Source: Hoplostethus atlanticus (Eukaryota; Chordata; Actinopteri; Trachichthyiformes; Trachichthyidae). Taken from it: DNA of 64,000 nucleotides. A program made the position numbers and the translations under genes. A model generated the notes under the pieces. It had not been told where the DNA came from. It saw only the letters and a program-made list of their open reading frames with translations, and did no database searches. The DNA lies in assembly GCA_034670405.1 (NCBI GenBank), contig JAXDDX010000042.1:3576231-3640230 (forward strand). The letters are read 5' to 3'. Position 1 is the first letter of the stretch; every line of letters begins with the position of its first letter. Below, in pieces: positions 44,511-54,824 of this stretch.

Positions 44511-45258
44511 GATAATAACCTTATTGAAGTCACAGTCTAGAAATTGGAATGAATTATTAGTTTAATGTTATGTTATTGTTTGTGTTATGGACTCTGAAGG
44601 GCAAGGTAATCCAAAATGACCCGAAAATAATCAGATTACACAAGTGAGTTTGTGTACTGAGTGATTACAATTTGAGAGAAGTAATCAGCAGTCTGTAGCG
44701 AATTACATTCTAAGTTACCTCCCTGGCTCTGTCTCTCCCCTCACTGCAGAACTGCGGAGAAAAAGGGAGGGGAGAGTATGTCTCAGAATTGCCGCCACGT
44801 GCGCTCAAATGCCTGTTTTATTGTAATGACTTATTCTCGATTGGTCCAAATAGAAAACACAGTATTTATATACGCCATCTGATTGGTCGTCGGCCCCGGG
44901 TCGATAGTGAACACAGCGCAAAGCTTCCAGACAAGGGGTTCTTGGGCATCTAGTACTATGAGAAAGTAGTGCGTGATGCATAACGTTATTCCGAGAGTAA
45001 TTTTGAATAAAAGTCTCATTAAATTGTATTATATGCCGCGAGTTTTCATATAGATGTTCATCTACTATAATAGTGACGAGTTCTGTGGTCGGATTCAACG
45101 AAAGTATCGACTCGTATTGGTGGCGGAGGGATATCTCCATCCGACTACGCGTCAAAATATTGGCTTGGGGAGACCGCGCCAAAGCTCAGACAGCGGCTAC
45201 GCTTCAGGATAATAACATACTGCAGAGGACCTTTAAACACACTATAAGGCCGCCACGG
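44511..45258. other. no recognised gene; left flank of the Gypsy element
   Basis: A minus-strand open stretch (44805-45182) shows no recognised domain. The sequence before 45259 and after 55170 was contiguous before the Gypsy insertion. Confidence 0.45.
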
Positions 45259-45263
45259 CTACT

Positions 45264-45647
45264 TGTTACGGTTGCCCTTTTTCCTTTCTCTCTCTCTCTT
45301 GCTCCCTCCCAGGTGTAATCAACTCAATAGGACACACCTGGGAGAGGCCTGATATAAGGAGAGCCTGTTTTGACCTGTGGCTGCTGCATGTGCCATTGGC
45401 ACTTCTTTTTGGTTTGCAGCCAGGCTCATTCCCACCATTTTGTTCTCATCATTTGCTGTTCTTTTTCCATTATCCTAATTTTACATTCATGTTACTGACA
45501 CCTACATATCCACTTCTACCTACACCTCACGCATGACACAGACATTTGGAGTATTATTTAAATAAATCAAAGTTCCTTTTTCCACCTTACTTTTGTTGTC
45601 CGTCTCTGTTATGTTATGGCTTGACTTGGAGGAATCTAGCTGTAACA
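45264..45647 (+). repeat. 5' LTR of the Gmr1-like element
   Basis: 384 bp, TG..CA bounded, with a CT-rich promoter side, TTTAAATAAATCAAAG (polyadenylation signal) and a 3' end CTGTAACA. It contains an extra stretch of about 30 bases (CATATCCACTTCTACCTACA region) absent from the 3' LTR; otherwise the two are nearly identical, which suggests a young insertion. Confidence 0.9.
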
Positions 45648-45651
45648 TAAT

Positions 45652-45669
45652 TGGGGGCTCGTCCGGGAT
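45652..45669 (+). promoter_or_regulatory. tRNA-Pro primer binding site
   Basis: TGGGGGCTCGTCCGGGAT, four bases after the 5' LTR, is the exact 18-base complement of the 3' end of vertebrate tRNA-Pro, the primer used by many gammaretroviruses and some Gypsy elements. Confidence 0.9.
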
Positions 45670-46902
45670 CTGGACGTTTTTCTTTTTTGAGCCATTTTTG
45701 CATTTGCTTTGATAACCTTTTTTGGAGTCGCGTTTGTTTGCTGTGGTGAGTTTTGGTGGATGTGTGCCATCTTGTTGCCCCCTCTCTGTCCCTCTCCTGT
45801 GTAAGTGGTGCATTGGTAAGTTGAGCCTGCTGGGTGTTTATCCTCTGTAGTTTGGAGTTTGGTTATCAATCATCTTATCCTGGTTAGCTGTAGTTAGGTT
45901 TGTCACTTTATTATTTTTCCTTTTTTGTTTTTGGTGTTAATCCCGGGTGGGGATACGCTTCGGAGTCCTATGGTGAGCTAATCAATTGGTTCTCCATCAG
46001 CGCTCACGAGTTAAGCGTTTCAAGTCTGCCTCGAGCCCGGTACGGCACTGAAGACTAGTTCAGGTTATTAGTTAGATCTTTCTAGTAGACTGTTTCCAGG
46101 GAAGCTCCTTGTTATGGATTAAGGTTCTAACTGGAGCCACACACCACCAGGAAACAAGGGTTGCAATCCATTGTCCATTTATTTATCAGAGCAGATGAAT
46201 AATGTGGATGTTGATTGCCATGGTTCTAAACAAAGAAACAAACAAATTCCAGTATCTTGGTCAAACAAATCATGAATCCATCCTTTAAATCAATTTGAAT
46301 ATTATACCATACATATTTATAATAATGATTGGCCAAACACGTATTTCAAGATAAGTGACAAAATCAAGAATAATTAACCTTCATGTCAATTATAGAATCA
46401 ATAGACAGAAATAAATAGAAAGAAACTTACATTGAAGATCATTCAAAAGACACATGGCAAACATTCAGGTGAAGAGGTTTGGAGACAAAGAGGAGGACAT
46501 CCTTATCAAGGCCAGTGGGAGGTCCTACCACAAATACACTGAACCAGTGCTTGGTGCCTCCTTGTGGAGAGGAGGGGAAATGAACTTGCGATTTCTAACA
46601 CTCCTACTCAATAGTAACCATCTCATGGTAGCGCCCAGTGGCTCCGCTCATCAGTGTAACTTGTAACACCTGGTAATTTGTTTGGGCAGAGTGAGGGAGC
46701 ACTGATTTATTATGACGACTCAGTGTCAGTAGGTTATCGCTTGGTGCTGTGTATTGTTTGGTAATTTTCAGCGTGTGGTTGGTACAGCTTAAAAACGTTG
46801 GCATTTGTGTATGCACGTTTGAGGTAGTCTTTTGTCCCGTTTTTCGATGATTTTGCCTATTGTGTAGCCAGTCGCTGCTACTTTCATACCTTTACTCTGC
46901 AT
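45670..46902 (+). other. untranslated leader of the Gmr1-like element, left part
   Basis: No conserved ORF between the PBS and the hAT insert at 46903; the leader resumes at 49517. A stretch at 46454-46650 is open but unrecognised. The leader is long for Gypsy, so an old insertion may be present between 46120 and 46640. Confidence 0.5.
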
Positions 46903-46959
46903 CAGTGGCGGCTGGTGCATTTTTCTCCAGGGGGGGGCTATACCAAAAATCAAACAAAC

Positions 46960-48365
46960 TACCTTCCTACTCCTTAATGGCAGCAAAACTGAGATGCTGA
47001 TTGTGGGACCGGCTAGACATAGACACTTATTTGAGAATAGTACTCTTAACTTTGATAGTTGTGTAATCTCCCAGAGCCCATACGTTAAAAACCTTGGGGT
47101 AAAATTCGACCCTACCCTCTCATTCGAGTTGCACATTAAGGAGATCACTAAATCAGCGTTTTATCATCTTCGCAATATTGCCAAAATTCGACCTATGCTA
47201 ACAGAGGCAGACGCAGAAATTTTAGTACATGCCTTTGTATCATCCAGAATCGATTATTGCAATGTCCTTTTCTCGGGCTTACCTACTGGGCGCACTAAAA
47301 AACTACAACTGGTCCAGAATGCTGCTGCCAGAATCCTGACCAAAACTAGGAAATTCGACCATATAACTCCCATCCTGTCCTCATTACACTGGCTACCAAT
47401 TCAGGCCAGGTGTGACTTTAAGGTGCTTTTACTTACATATAAATCATTACATGGGATGGCACCATCCTATTTATCCGATTTGATTAAACCTTATAAACCG
47501 CCACGCGCCCTCAGATCTCAGGACGCTGGCTACTTGTCTATCCCAGCAATCAAAAAGAAAACTGCAGGTAACAGAGCCTTTTCTTACCGGGCTCCCTATC
47601 TATGGAACAGTCTGCCTGCCTCAATCAGAGAGGCAGGCTCTATCGAAGTCTTTAAGTCAAGGCTAAAAACCCATTTATTCGCTCTGTCATTTGACCAGCC
47701 TTGAGGGAGTGGCTCAGTCTCTTCTCAGAGTAAGGCTAGACCAGTTAGCTCATCCTAGATCAGGGTCCTGCCGATGGATACTAGCATCCTGCCTACATGT
47801 CCTATTCTCCTGGTCTACCTGCTCCTGTCGACTGACGCTGGTCATGTTTGTCTGTGTGAGTGGGTGTGTGTGGGTGAGTCTCCTATCTGTTCCAGGCCGC
47901 AGCCCAGCAGAGTTGGCGTCTGGTTGGTCCCCCCTCCTAGGACGATGCTGACTGAGCGGACGTTGCGTTCTCCTATCTGGGCAGTGTTGGCGCCTGCATG
48001 GTCCCCTAGTCCTATGATGACACTGACTGAGTTGCCGTTGCTGTGATGCCGCCCCATCAGATCTGGATGTCCCACCAAAATAAACTTTCATATATTGTGT
48101 ATACGCTGCTTGCCCAAACTCGGCATCTATTGCACGCCCAACCGTCCTGGTAGGGGGATCCCTCTCTGAGTAGCCCCTCCCAAGGTTTCTCCCAATTTTC
48201 CCAGTGAGGGTTTGTGGGAGTTTTTCCTTGTCCTCTGTGAGGGTCTAAGGCTGGGGGATGTCGTGTACTAACCATTTATTATTTTCACATGTTGGGCACT
48301 GTGAAGCCCTTAGAGACTGTAACGGTGATTAAGGGCTATACAAATAAATGTGATTTGATTTGTAT
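46960..48365 (+). mobile_element. 5'-truncated LINE with C-terminal RT region and 3' UTR
   Basis: Coding at 46994-47704 is followed by a 3' UTR ending ACAAATAAATGTGATTTGAT. The same UTR occurs at 11758-12445 (-) and, corrupted, at 36360-36625, so this family is multicopy. The left edge is near 46960, just inside the hAT terminus. Confidence 0.8.
46994..47704 (+). pseudogene. LINE RT C-terminal region (236 aa)
   Basis: Reads SPYVKNLGVKFDPTLSFELH, ADAEILVHAFVSSRIDYCNV, LVQNAAARILTKTRKFDHIT, LSSLHWLPIQARCDFKVLLL and SFDQP before a stop. This is the segment after the RT catalytic core of L2/CR1/Rex-type LINEs. The endonuclease and the ADD motif are missing by 5' truncation. The remaining frame is intact, so the insertion is not very old. 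Confidence 0.8.
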
Positions 48366-48671
48366 TTGCTGAGCTGAATGAACATTTGTTGTAATGAAAC
48401 GTTCTTAAGGTAAGTTAAGGTACTTCAATTAGTGCAAATTCTTTATAATAATTATCTTTTATACTACAATATGTAATGGTGAAAGACTAAAGTAACCGAA
48501 AAGTGCCTCGATAAGTGCAGCAGAAATCTGACAACACAAAACCCTGAGACAATGGCAGAAACATTATGAACACAATAAGACCTAATAGAAAATAACATTT
48601 AAGAAAAAAATAAATTAATATGGTATTACATTTGAAATACCCAGTGCCATCAAAAAGCTGAGTGAATTGGC

Positions 48672-48995
48672 TCAAAGCCATATGACTTTGCCACCTTGTG
48701 GCTTAAACTTTTTGTACATAAATTTTGCCCTTCTCTCCTTGAGATGCAGATTTCTCAATGACTCTATGGCACCACAGAACTTGACACAGTTTATTATTTT
48801 AGACAGGATGTGCCTGTTTTTGTCAACCTCTTCATTATGCTCATGGATCCCTGTCCTGTAGCCTTCATCAAGCTGAGCAGCTATGTTTACTTTCCCAAAC
48901 ATTTGCTTTTGATTTTTCTGATATGTGGTTTAAATCATTCAAACCTGTCTGAATCCATGCTGGGTCTGAGACCTGTCGTTTGAAAAAGGATGCAG
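48672..48995 (-). pseudogene. hAT transposase fragment (DUF4371 type)
   Basis: On the minus strand a segment near 48990-48940 reads SDPAWIQTGLNDLNHISEKS, and 48902-48672 reads KVNIAAQLDEGYRTGIHEHN then EEVDKNRHILSKIINCVKFC. This spacing resembles the region between the TTF zinc finger and the transposase core of ZMYM1-like hAT proteins. A frame change separates the parts, and the remainder of the transposase is missing. Confidence 0.65.
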
Positions 48996-49193
48996 GGAAA
49001 GCAAAATAAAGCATTGGTGTCACTACATACAGTTAGCCATGCCTTCCTACTAAACCAGCTCCTTGAAAACGACCGAGTATATTGTCTCATTCTGGCGCAT
49101 TTTATGTCAGATCAGATGTACCACGAGCCACTCGCTCTCTGCTGCCAACCAGTGGTTGGTGGTGTGTAAATCAGCAGCGTTCAGATAAATGCT

Positions 49194-49258
49194 GTTTGTA
49201 CATGCGCAGTTCGCTCCTATCTCTTGTATTGAGAGGAGCAAACTGCGCATGTACAACT
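49194..49258. repeat. 65-bp near-perfect palindrome
   Basis: TTGTACATGCGCAGTTCGCT at 49194 reappears inverted as AGCAAACTGCGCATGTACAA ending at 49258, with one mismatch in that stretch, and the arms continue through CCT/AGG and TCTC/GAGA around a small centre. It could form a hairpin of about 28 pairs. It lies in the non-coding part of the hAT element. Confidence 0.85.
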
Positions 49259-49978
49259 TATAACAAGAGTCAATGGGCAAAGATTGTTGCACCCCAGGCC
49301 GGAAATACATGGCCTAGCAGTAACTTTAGACAACGTAGAACAATTTTAATCTACATTTTATTGCAGATTATACATTCTACTCACTAACTATATAACATTT
49401 ACCTCGCTCATTTAAAAAAAAAAAGAAGTAATTTTTAAAGTCTTATTCAATGAAGTCTAGGATGTGGGGAGTGGTGGGGCGGCGCCCTCTATTGGCCAGC
49501 CGCCACTGCTCTGCATGTGTTGTGTGCACTACTGTTTTTTGTTACCTTGTAGCATGTTATCCTTGTTTAGGATGTTTGGCTGTGTTTTCACAGTATTTGC
49601 TTCTTAATCAAAGCTGTTATCTCACTTGTCTGGTGTACTGTCCAGGCGTTTTTTGCAAGCTGCTATTTCTGTGTGTTCAGCTTTACGGTCGTGGGATTCG
49701 ACTGCTTGCTCCAATGTGTGAGATGTTTGAAAATTACCTTGTGCTACTTGTAGGTAACGTTAAAGGCTAAGCGATTTTTGGGCCTTGAGTTTGGTAGTGC
49801 ATGTGTGCAGTGTTGAGTGTATTTTTCTTGGCTTGATAGCCTGCACGTCTTTGATAGGGACGTTTGTTGAAAGAGTGGTAATTGAGTGGTAGTGTTAGGG
49901 AGTTCCTTCGACACCATAAGCTTTCTGGCATGTATCTTCTTAATCTTTTATAGTTGCTCTGGGCTCATATTTCTTAAA

Positions 49979-50323
49979 ATGGCATCTGGGGTTGATGAGT
50001 TTCTGGAATCTCCATCTGAAGGCTTGTTGCATACCTATACTAAGGAACAGTTGTTGCAGATTGCTGACCACTATCATGTCGAACTAACAAGTGGTGACAA
50101 ACGACTGAAAGACAACATTATAGGTGCATTGAAGTTTTCTTTGGCGGAAATGGAAGTTCTTGCTGCCAGGTCGGATGTTTCCGATAAACCGGCTGTAGTC
50201 TTGGGTTTGGGTGAACAACCCCCTGTTCCTGACTTAGCTGAGACTCTGAAGCTTCAGCTTGAACTAGAAACTCAAAAACAAGAAACTAAAAGGTTAGGAT
50301 GGAATCTACGCAAAGTTTTATAA
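49979..50323 (+). pseudogene. gag N-terminal region of the Gmr1-like element
   Basis: The ATG at 49979 opens MASGVDEFLESPSEGLLHTY with TKEQLLQIADHYHVELTSGD and KRLKDNIIGALK, a SAP-like helical start seen in fish Gypsy gag proteins, then a Glu/Gln-rich coiled-coil-like part to residue 105. After KQETKRLG the frame runs into unrelated residues and stops at 50323. The capsid core and zinc knuckle are missing, which implies a deletion between gag and protease. Confidence 0.7.
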
Positions 50324-50372
50324 ATGAGGCCCCAGGACACTATAGCTGAATGCCTGAAGTTGTCCAAGAAGA

Positions 50373-51858
50373 ATGCAAAACCTCACTTGCTGGTTAATAC
50401 ACAGGGAAAAGTTCCATCCTTCAATTGGGAGAGCGAATATAATGTGTCCCAAAGACCAACTATCTGCTCTGGGTTTGTCAGATTACACTCCTTTCCTTCT
50501 TAAAGGGGTGGTGTCACTGCCTGGTAGCCCTGGTGTAGAAGTCACTATTCTCCGTGATACAGGTGCTGCTCAGTCATTTATCCTTGATGATGTGTTACCG
50601 TTGTCTGACAAAACCTCCCTAGGCACAAATGTTCTGGTGCAGGGGATGGAAATGGGTTTTACTGATGTCCCATTGCACAAGGTGAGTCTGACTTGTAACT
50701 TGGTAACTGGTGATGTTGTTGTTGGTGCCCTTCCGTTTCTGCCTGTTCAAGGTGTCACCTTTTTATTGGGGAACGATTTGGCTGGTGGCAAGGTTTTTGC
50801 TGTTCCTGAAGTTACTTCAAGCCCTATCTTGTCCAACACCCCTGATAGCCTTGAACAGAGTTTCCCAGAAGTGTTTCCCACATGCGCTGTGACGCGAGTT
50901 ATGTCTAAAAAGATAGATGATGTGGTTGATTTAAGTGAGACATGCATATTCCATCCTGAGATAACAAATGTTACCTCTACTTTAGCGGAGATGTGTGATG
51001 TTAAGCCAGTTGGTGATGCATATTGTAGTGATGCGGTGTGGCATGACAAAGATAACTTGTTGGAGGTTAAAGAAACATTGTTGCCGCGGGAACAACTGAT
51101 TAGAGAGCAGCAGCATGATCTTAACCCATCTTCTCTCTTTGATCAGGCTGTGACAGAGGATGAAGTTGGTGGTTTGTCTGTCGGCTACTTCACACAATCT
51201 GATGTTCTGATGGCTAAATCTACCCTTGCAGTGTTGCAGCGCTGCATGAAAAAGCTTTTTGACAGAGGCACAAAGAGTCGTTCGTTCTCTCCTGGTGACA
51301 AGGTGTTGGCATTCCTTCCCATCTTAAGCTCTGCATTGCAAGCCCGTTACAGTGGCCCGTATGCAGTAATATCTAAGGTTGGTGACTTGGATTACCTCAT
51401 TGCCACACCAGACCATAGGAAAAAAACCTGTTTATGCCATGTCAATATGCTCAAAGCTTACCATGAACGGCGTGCTGTTGTGTGTCCAGTTAAGCCTGTG
51501 CTTGTCACTTCCCCTGCTCCACACTCCGAGGCCTGGCCAGTGTTGTCCTCTACATTCCCAGAGGGGACTGTGGACGGTGTGACAGGGCCCTCAAGGTGTG
51601 TTGTGGAGGGCAGGCTGAAGAACTCTGAAATGTGTTGTATGTCTGAACGTCTTTCGCATCTCTCACATTCCAACAGAGCTGATATTCTGGAGCTCATTGA
51701 ATCGCATCGCCAGTTGTTTCCTGACTTGCCGAGCCGTACCATCCTCATAGAGCACGACATCGACGTAGGTAATGTAGCTCCCATTAAACAACATGCATAT
51801 CGCGCAAATCCAGTGAAGCGCGCACAACTAAAACAGGAAGTGACTTACATGTTAAAAC
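50373..51858 (+). pseudogene. protease, integrase C-terminal domain and start of RT of the Gmr1-like element
   Basis: Residues 42-140: aspartic protease with VTILRDTGAAQSFIL (DTG at 62-64) and FLLGNDLAGGKV. Residues 240-282: LIREQQHDLNPSSLFDQAV, a lead usually before the integrase zinc finger. Residues 291-370: LFDRGTKSRSFSPGDKVLAF, RYSGPYAVISKVGDLDY and CHVNMLKAYHER, the GPY/F integrase tail. The zinc finger and DDE core are missing between about 281 and 284. Residues 440-495: ESHRQLFPDLPSRT, HDIDVG and IKQHAYRANPVKRAQLKQEV, the start of RT, cut by the hAT-BED insert at 51859. Integrase before RT is the Gmr1 order. Confidence 0.85.
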
Positions 51859-52471
51859 TAGGGCTGTCAAAATTAACGCGTTAATCCAGATTAATTAATT
51901 TGCATGATTAATTTGATTACAATTTTTAACGCAATTAACACATGCGCACAATGACTCAAAATCCCACAATTCCACTCACTGGCGCGGATTGGTGCTCCAA
52001 CGCTATCTGGTGGCAGAACCAACTCGATAAAGATGGACGACTCTAAACAACATATTGGCCCTCTCGATGGGAAGTTTGAGTACAAAAAAACCCAAGACGG
52101 GACAATCGACCGACATAAAGTAGTTTGCACACTCTGCAGGAAGGAGTTTTCGTTTCACCGAAGCACTTCCAGCTTAAAGTACCACATCAACGCGAAGCAT
52201 ACATTAGTCGGGGATTCCTCTGCAAGTACTTCGGCGACGCCCGGCTTGCGCCAAACCACCCTTTATTTTGATATCTGGACACCATATCTGTTCTATAGTT
52301 TAAATAAAACACATGTTAAGTGTATATATCGCCTTCTGTCATGAGTCTTTTTGCCCCCACAAAATGAAACACAATTAATAATGAATGGGTATTAATCGTG
52401 ATTAATCTAAATTAATCCACAGCGGCCCTGTGATTAATCTGATTAAAAATTTTAATCGTTTGACAGCCCTA
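51859..52471 (+). mobile_element. short hAT element carrying a BED-finger exon
   Basis: Ends TAGGGCTGTCAAAATTAA (51859) and, inverted from 52471, TAGGGCTGTCAAACGATTAA. GTTAAAAC flanks both sides (51851-51858, 52472-52479). The 613-bp element interrupts the Gypsy RT; removing it with one duplication copy leaves the RT frame open (YMLKHNIAEPSKSAWSSPC). It lacks the transposase core, so it is non-autonomous. Confidence 0.93.
52033..52344 (+). CDS. zf-BED protein remnant of the hAT element (103 aa)
   Basis: A BED-type finger is visible: KVVCTLCRKEFSFHRSTSSL (Cys-x2-Cys) then LKYHINAKHT (His-x4-His). The hAT transposase core and dimerisation region that normally follow are absent; after about residue 75 the frame reads into subterminal sequence. 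It may be expressed only as a DNA-binding fragment, if at all. Confidence 0.7.
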   Translation: MDDSKQHIGPLDGKFEYKKTQDGTIDRHKVVCTLCRKEFSFHRSTSSLKYHINAKHTLVGDSSASTSATPGLRQTTLYFDIWTPYLFYSLNKTHVKCIYRLLS

Positions 52472-52479
52472 GTTAAAAC

Positions 52480-53056
52480 ACAACATAGCTGAACCTAGTA
52501 AAAGTGCTTGGAGTTCACCATGTTTGTTGGTTGACAAATCAGACGGTTCACCGCGATTTTGTACAGACTTTCGTCGTGTAAACTCTGTCACTAAGCCTGA
52601 TAGCTATCCGTTGCCGAGAGTGGATGATTGCATTGACCAGGTTGGGTCTGCCATTTTTGTTAGTTCACTAGACCTTCTTAAAGGTTACTGGCAAATTCCC
52701 CTGTCTTCTCGTGCCCGTGAGATATCTGCTTTCGTTACTCCAGATGCCTTCCTGCAGTACACCGTGATGGCATTTGGGTTACGAAATGCTCCCGCCACCT
52801 TTCAGCGCTTGGTAAACGGTGTTCTGGCTGGCTTGCATGGCTGTGAAGCCTACCTCGACGATATCGTTGTGTACAGTGCCACGTGGCCAGACCATGTAAA
52901 ACAACTCTCTGCGCGCTTTGCCCGATTGGCTGACGCTAACCTTACCATCAACTTAGCCAAATGCGAGTTCGGCAAAGCCACAGTTACCTACCTCGGGAAA
53001 GTCGTAGGGGGTGGGCAAGTTCGTCCCGTGTACGCTAAGGTTGAAGCGGTCACTAA
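52480..53056 (+). pseudogene. Gmr1-like reverse transcriptase core
   Basis: Continues the RT frame after the hAT-BED insert: SAWSSPCLLVDKSDGSPRFC, TDFRRVNSVTKPDSYPLPRV, IFVSSLDLLKGYWQIPLSSR, TVMAFGLRNAPATFQRLVNG and the catalytic YLDDIVVYS. Then LAKCEFGKATVTYLGKVVGG. All canonical Gypsy RT motifs are intact up to 53056, where the TAA-flanked element interrupts it between KVEAVT and KYPPSSRKELRRF. Confidence 0.9.
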
Positions 53057-54019
53057 GGCCGAATCCCAATTCTCATTTTCACCCCTACGGCTTCGGCTTG
53101 GCCCTTCGGCTTGGCCCTCGGAACAGAGTCACAAGGGGTAGTGGTAGAAATCTCTCCCTAAGAAATGGGACAACCTTTCAAGACCCTGATACGTCATCGA
53201 TGACGTTTACATAAACAGACGGGACGAGTTTGTTATCGGAGATTACTATGGCAATAATGATATTATCACAGTGACATTTGCCATTCATCTGATGGAGATA
53301 GAAAAGCATGGACGCTCGCGATTTGTTCACAATTTATACGTTTCACGCTACTAATTGATCAAACAAGTCATCAAATAAAAAAGACCACTGCTTCATTACC
53401 AGACCACTTCTTGACAGAATAGCGTTAGCGGTGCTCTGTAGTCTGCACTGATATTAGAGGAGCCGTAACAAGTGCAGCAACTTCGCTGCTGGACTTTAGT
53501 TATATTTCAGGCGTCATATGCCATCAAAGGGGGGAAATGCGACATGGAAATATGTCAAAATGCGGGACTGTCATGCACAAATCAGCCTAAAAACAATGTT
53601 GTAATGTTAACTAGCGAGGTAGAGACATCAACATATTAGCGATTTTTTGTTATAATTGTTGTAAAGAAAAGGTCTATAATACATTGAAACGACATTAAAC
53701 TAAGATAATACCACGGTTAGAATATTTTTTAAATCTTTATTAACGAAGAAAATACTACATTTGTGGTTCACTTTGATGGTAGTGTAGCGTTCGCCATGAT
53801 CTTCCAGTTGATTCGCAGGTCATTCTGGGAGACTTCTCCTAGCCCTCAGTTTGTAGTGTGCCCCTGAAAAATCTCCGTTTGGAGGGCCATGTAGCCCTAG
53901 CACTTCGCCCTACCCCTCGATCCCAAGAGAATTGGGACACCCCTACCCCTTCACGTGAACGCGCAAAACGGAGGGGAAGGGCTAAGGGGTAGGGCCAAGG
54001 GGTGAATTGGGATTCGGCC
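53057..54019. mobile_element. PIF/Harbinger-like or similar element with TAA target duplication
   Basis: Ends GGCCGAATCCCAATTC at 53057 and inverted GGCCGAATCCCAATTC ending at 54019. TAA flanks both (53054-53056, 54020-54022). TWA three-base duplication fits PIF/Harbinger. Internally one frame (about 53195-53355) reads DVYINRRDEFVIGDYYGNND to NLYVSRY and a stop; I cannot assign it. There is no complete transposase. Confidence 0.75.
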
Positions 54020-54022
54020 TAA

Positions 54023-54613
54023 GTATCCTCCATCCAGCCGCAAGGAATTGCGACGCTTCCTTGGCATGGTGGGGTACTACAGGGGTTTCTGCAAAAACTT
54101 TGCTGCTGTTGCTGCTCCTTTGACAGATCTCCTCAGTCCAAAAGTGGAGTTTCTTTGGTCTGAGGAGTGTCAGACCGCATTTACATCCATTAAAGCACTC
54201 TTTATACATGCGCCAGTTCTGTCTGCCCCAGATTTCTCACGTCCGTTCCGACTAGCTGTCGATGCGATTCTGGTGCAGGTGCCGTTCTCCTCCAAGAGCT
54301 CTCTGATGGCATTGAGCATCCTCTTTGCTATTTCTCCAAGAAGTTCAATGCTCATCAGAGAAATTACTCGACCATCGAAAAGGAGGCCCTCGCCTTGATT
54401 CTTGCATTGCAGCAGTTTGAGGTTTATGTCGGGTCCTCTGCCTCACTTGTAGTGGTTTACACAGATCACAACCCTCTGGTCTTCCTTCATAGAATGAAGA
54501 ACTCCAACCAGGGTCTCATGCGGTGGAGTCTCTTCCTTCAAGGCTTTGATCTCGCTATCACACACATAAAGGGTAAGGACAACATCATTGCGGATGCGTT
54601 ATCCAGGGTGTAG
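54023..54613 (+). pseudogene. Gmr1-like RT thumb and RNase H, frameshifted
   Basis: 54023-54260 reads SSRKELRRFLGMVGYYRGFC, TDLLSPKVEFLWSEECQTAF and PDFSRPFRLAVDA. A shift near 54265-54330 follows, then NYSTIEKEALALILALQQFE, VVVYTDHNPLVFLHRMKNSN and GKDNIIADALSRV before TAG at 54611. DHNPL and ADALSR are typical RNase H marks. RNase H ends the polyprotein, only about 210 bases before the 3' LTR, so no integrase follows it. Confidence 0.88.
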
Positions 54614-54824
54614 CGTGTGTAAGGAGGGCCATATGGTAAGCCACTGAGACTGGCATTGTTGTAAGTTTGTGTTGTACTGAACTAATAGTCGTCATACCGT
54701 ACAAACCAAATTGATATGTCTTAATGTGTTTTTTGGTGTTTTGAATTGTGTATTTTTGTGTAATGTATTCTGGGCCTTGCTCCCTTCGATGCTGTGGCTA
54801 TTAGCCACAGTTTGGTGATGGGGG

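Larger units (their letters stand above)
46903..49508 (-). mobile_element. hAT element with CAGTGGCGGCTGG ends, inside the Gypsy leader
   Basis: The left end CAGTGGCGGCTGGTGC and the right end, on the minus strand from 49508, CAGTGGCGGCTGGCCA are inverted. CTCTGCAT flanks both sides (46895-46902 and 49509-49516), an exact 8-bp duplication. A LINE (46960-48365) is inserted near the left end. A transposase fragment remains at 48672-48990 (-). Confidence 0.9.

Noticed and set aside
51851-52479. Apparent mismatch between the Gypsy RT frame before and after 51859
   Set aside because: It is fully explained by the hAT-BED insertion with its 8-bp duplication; the RT itself is in frame.
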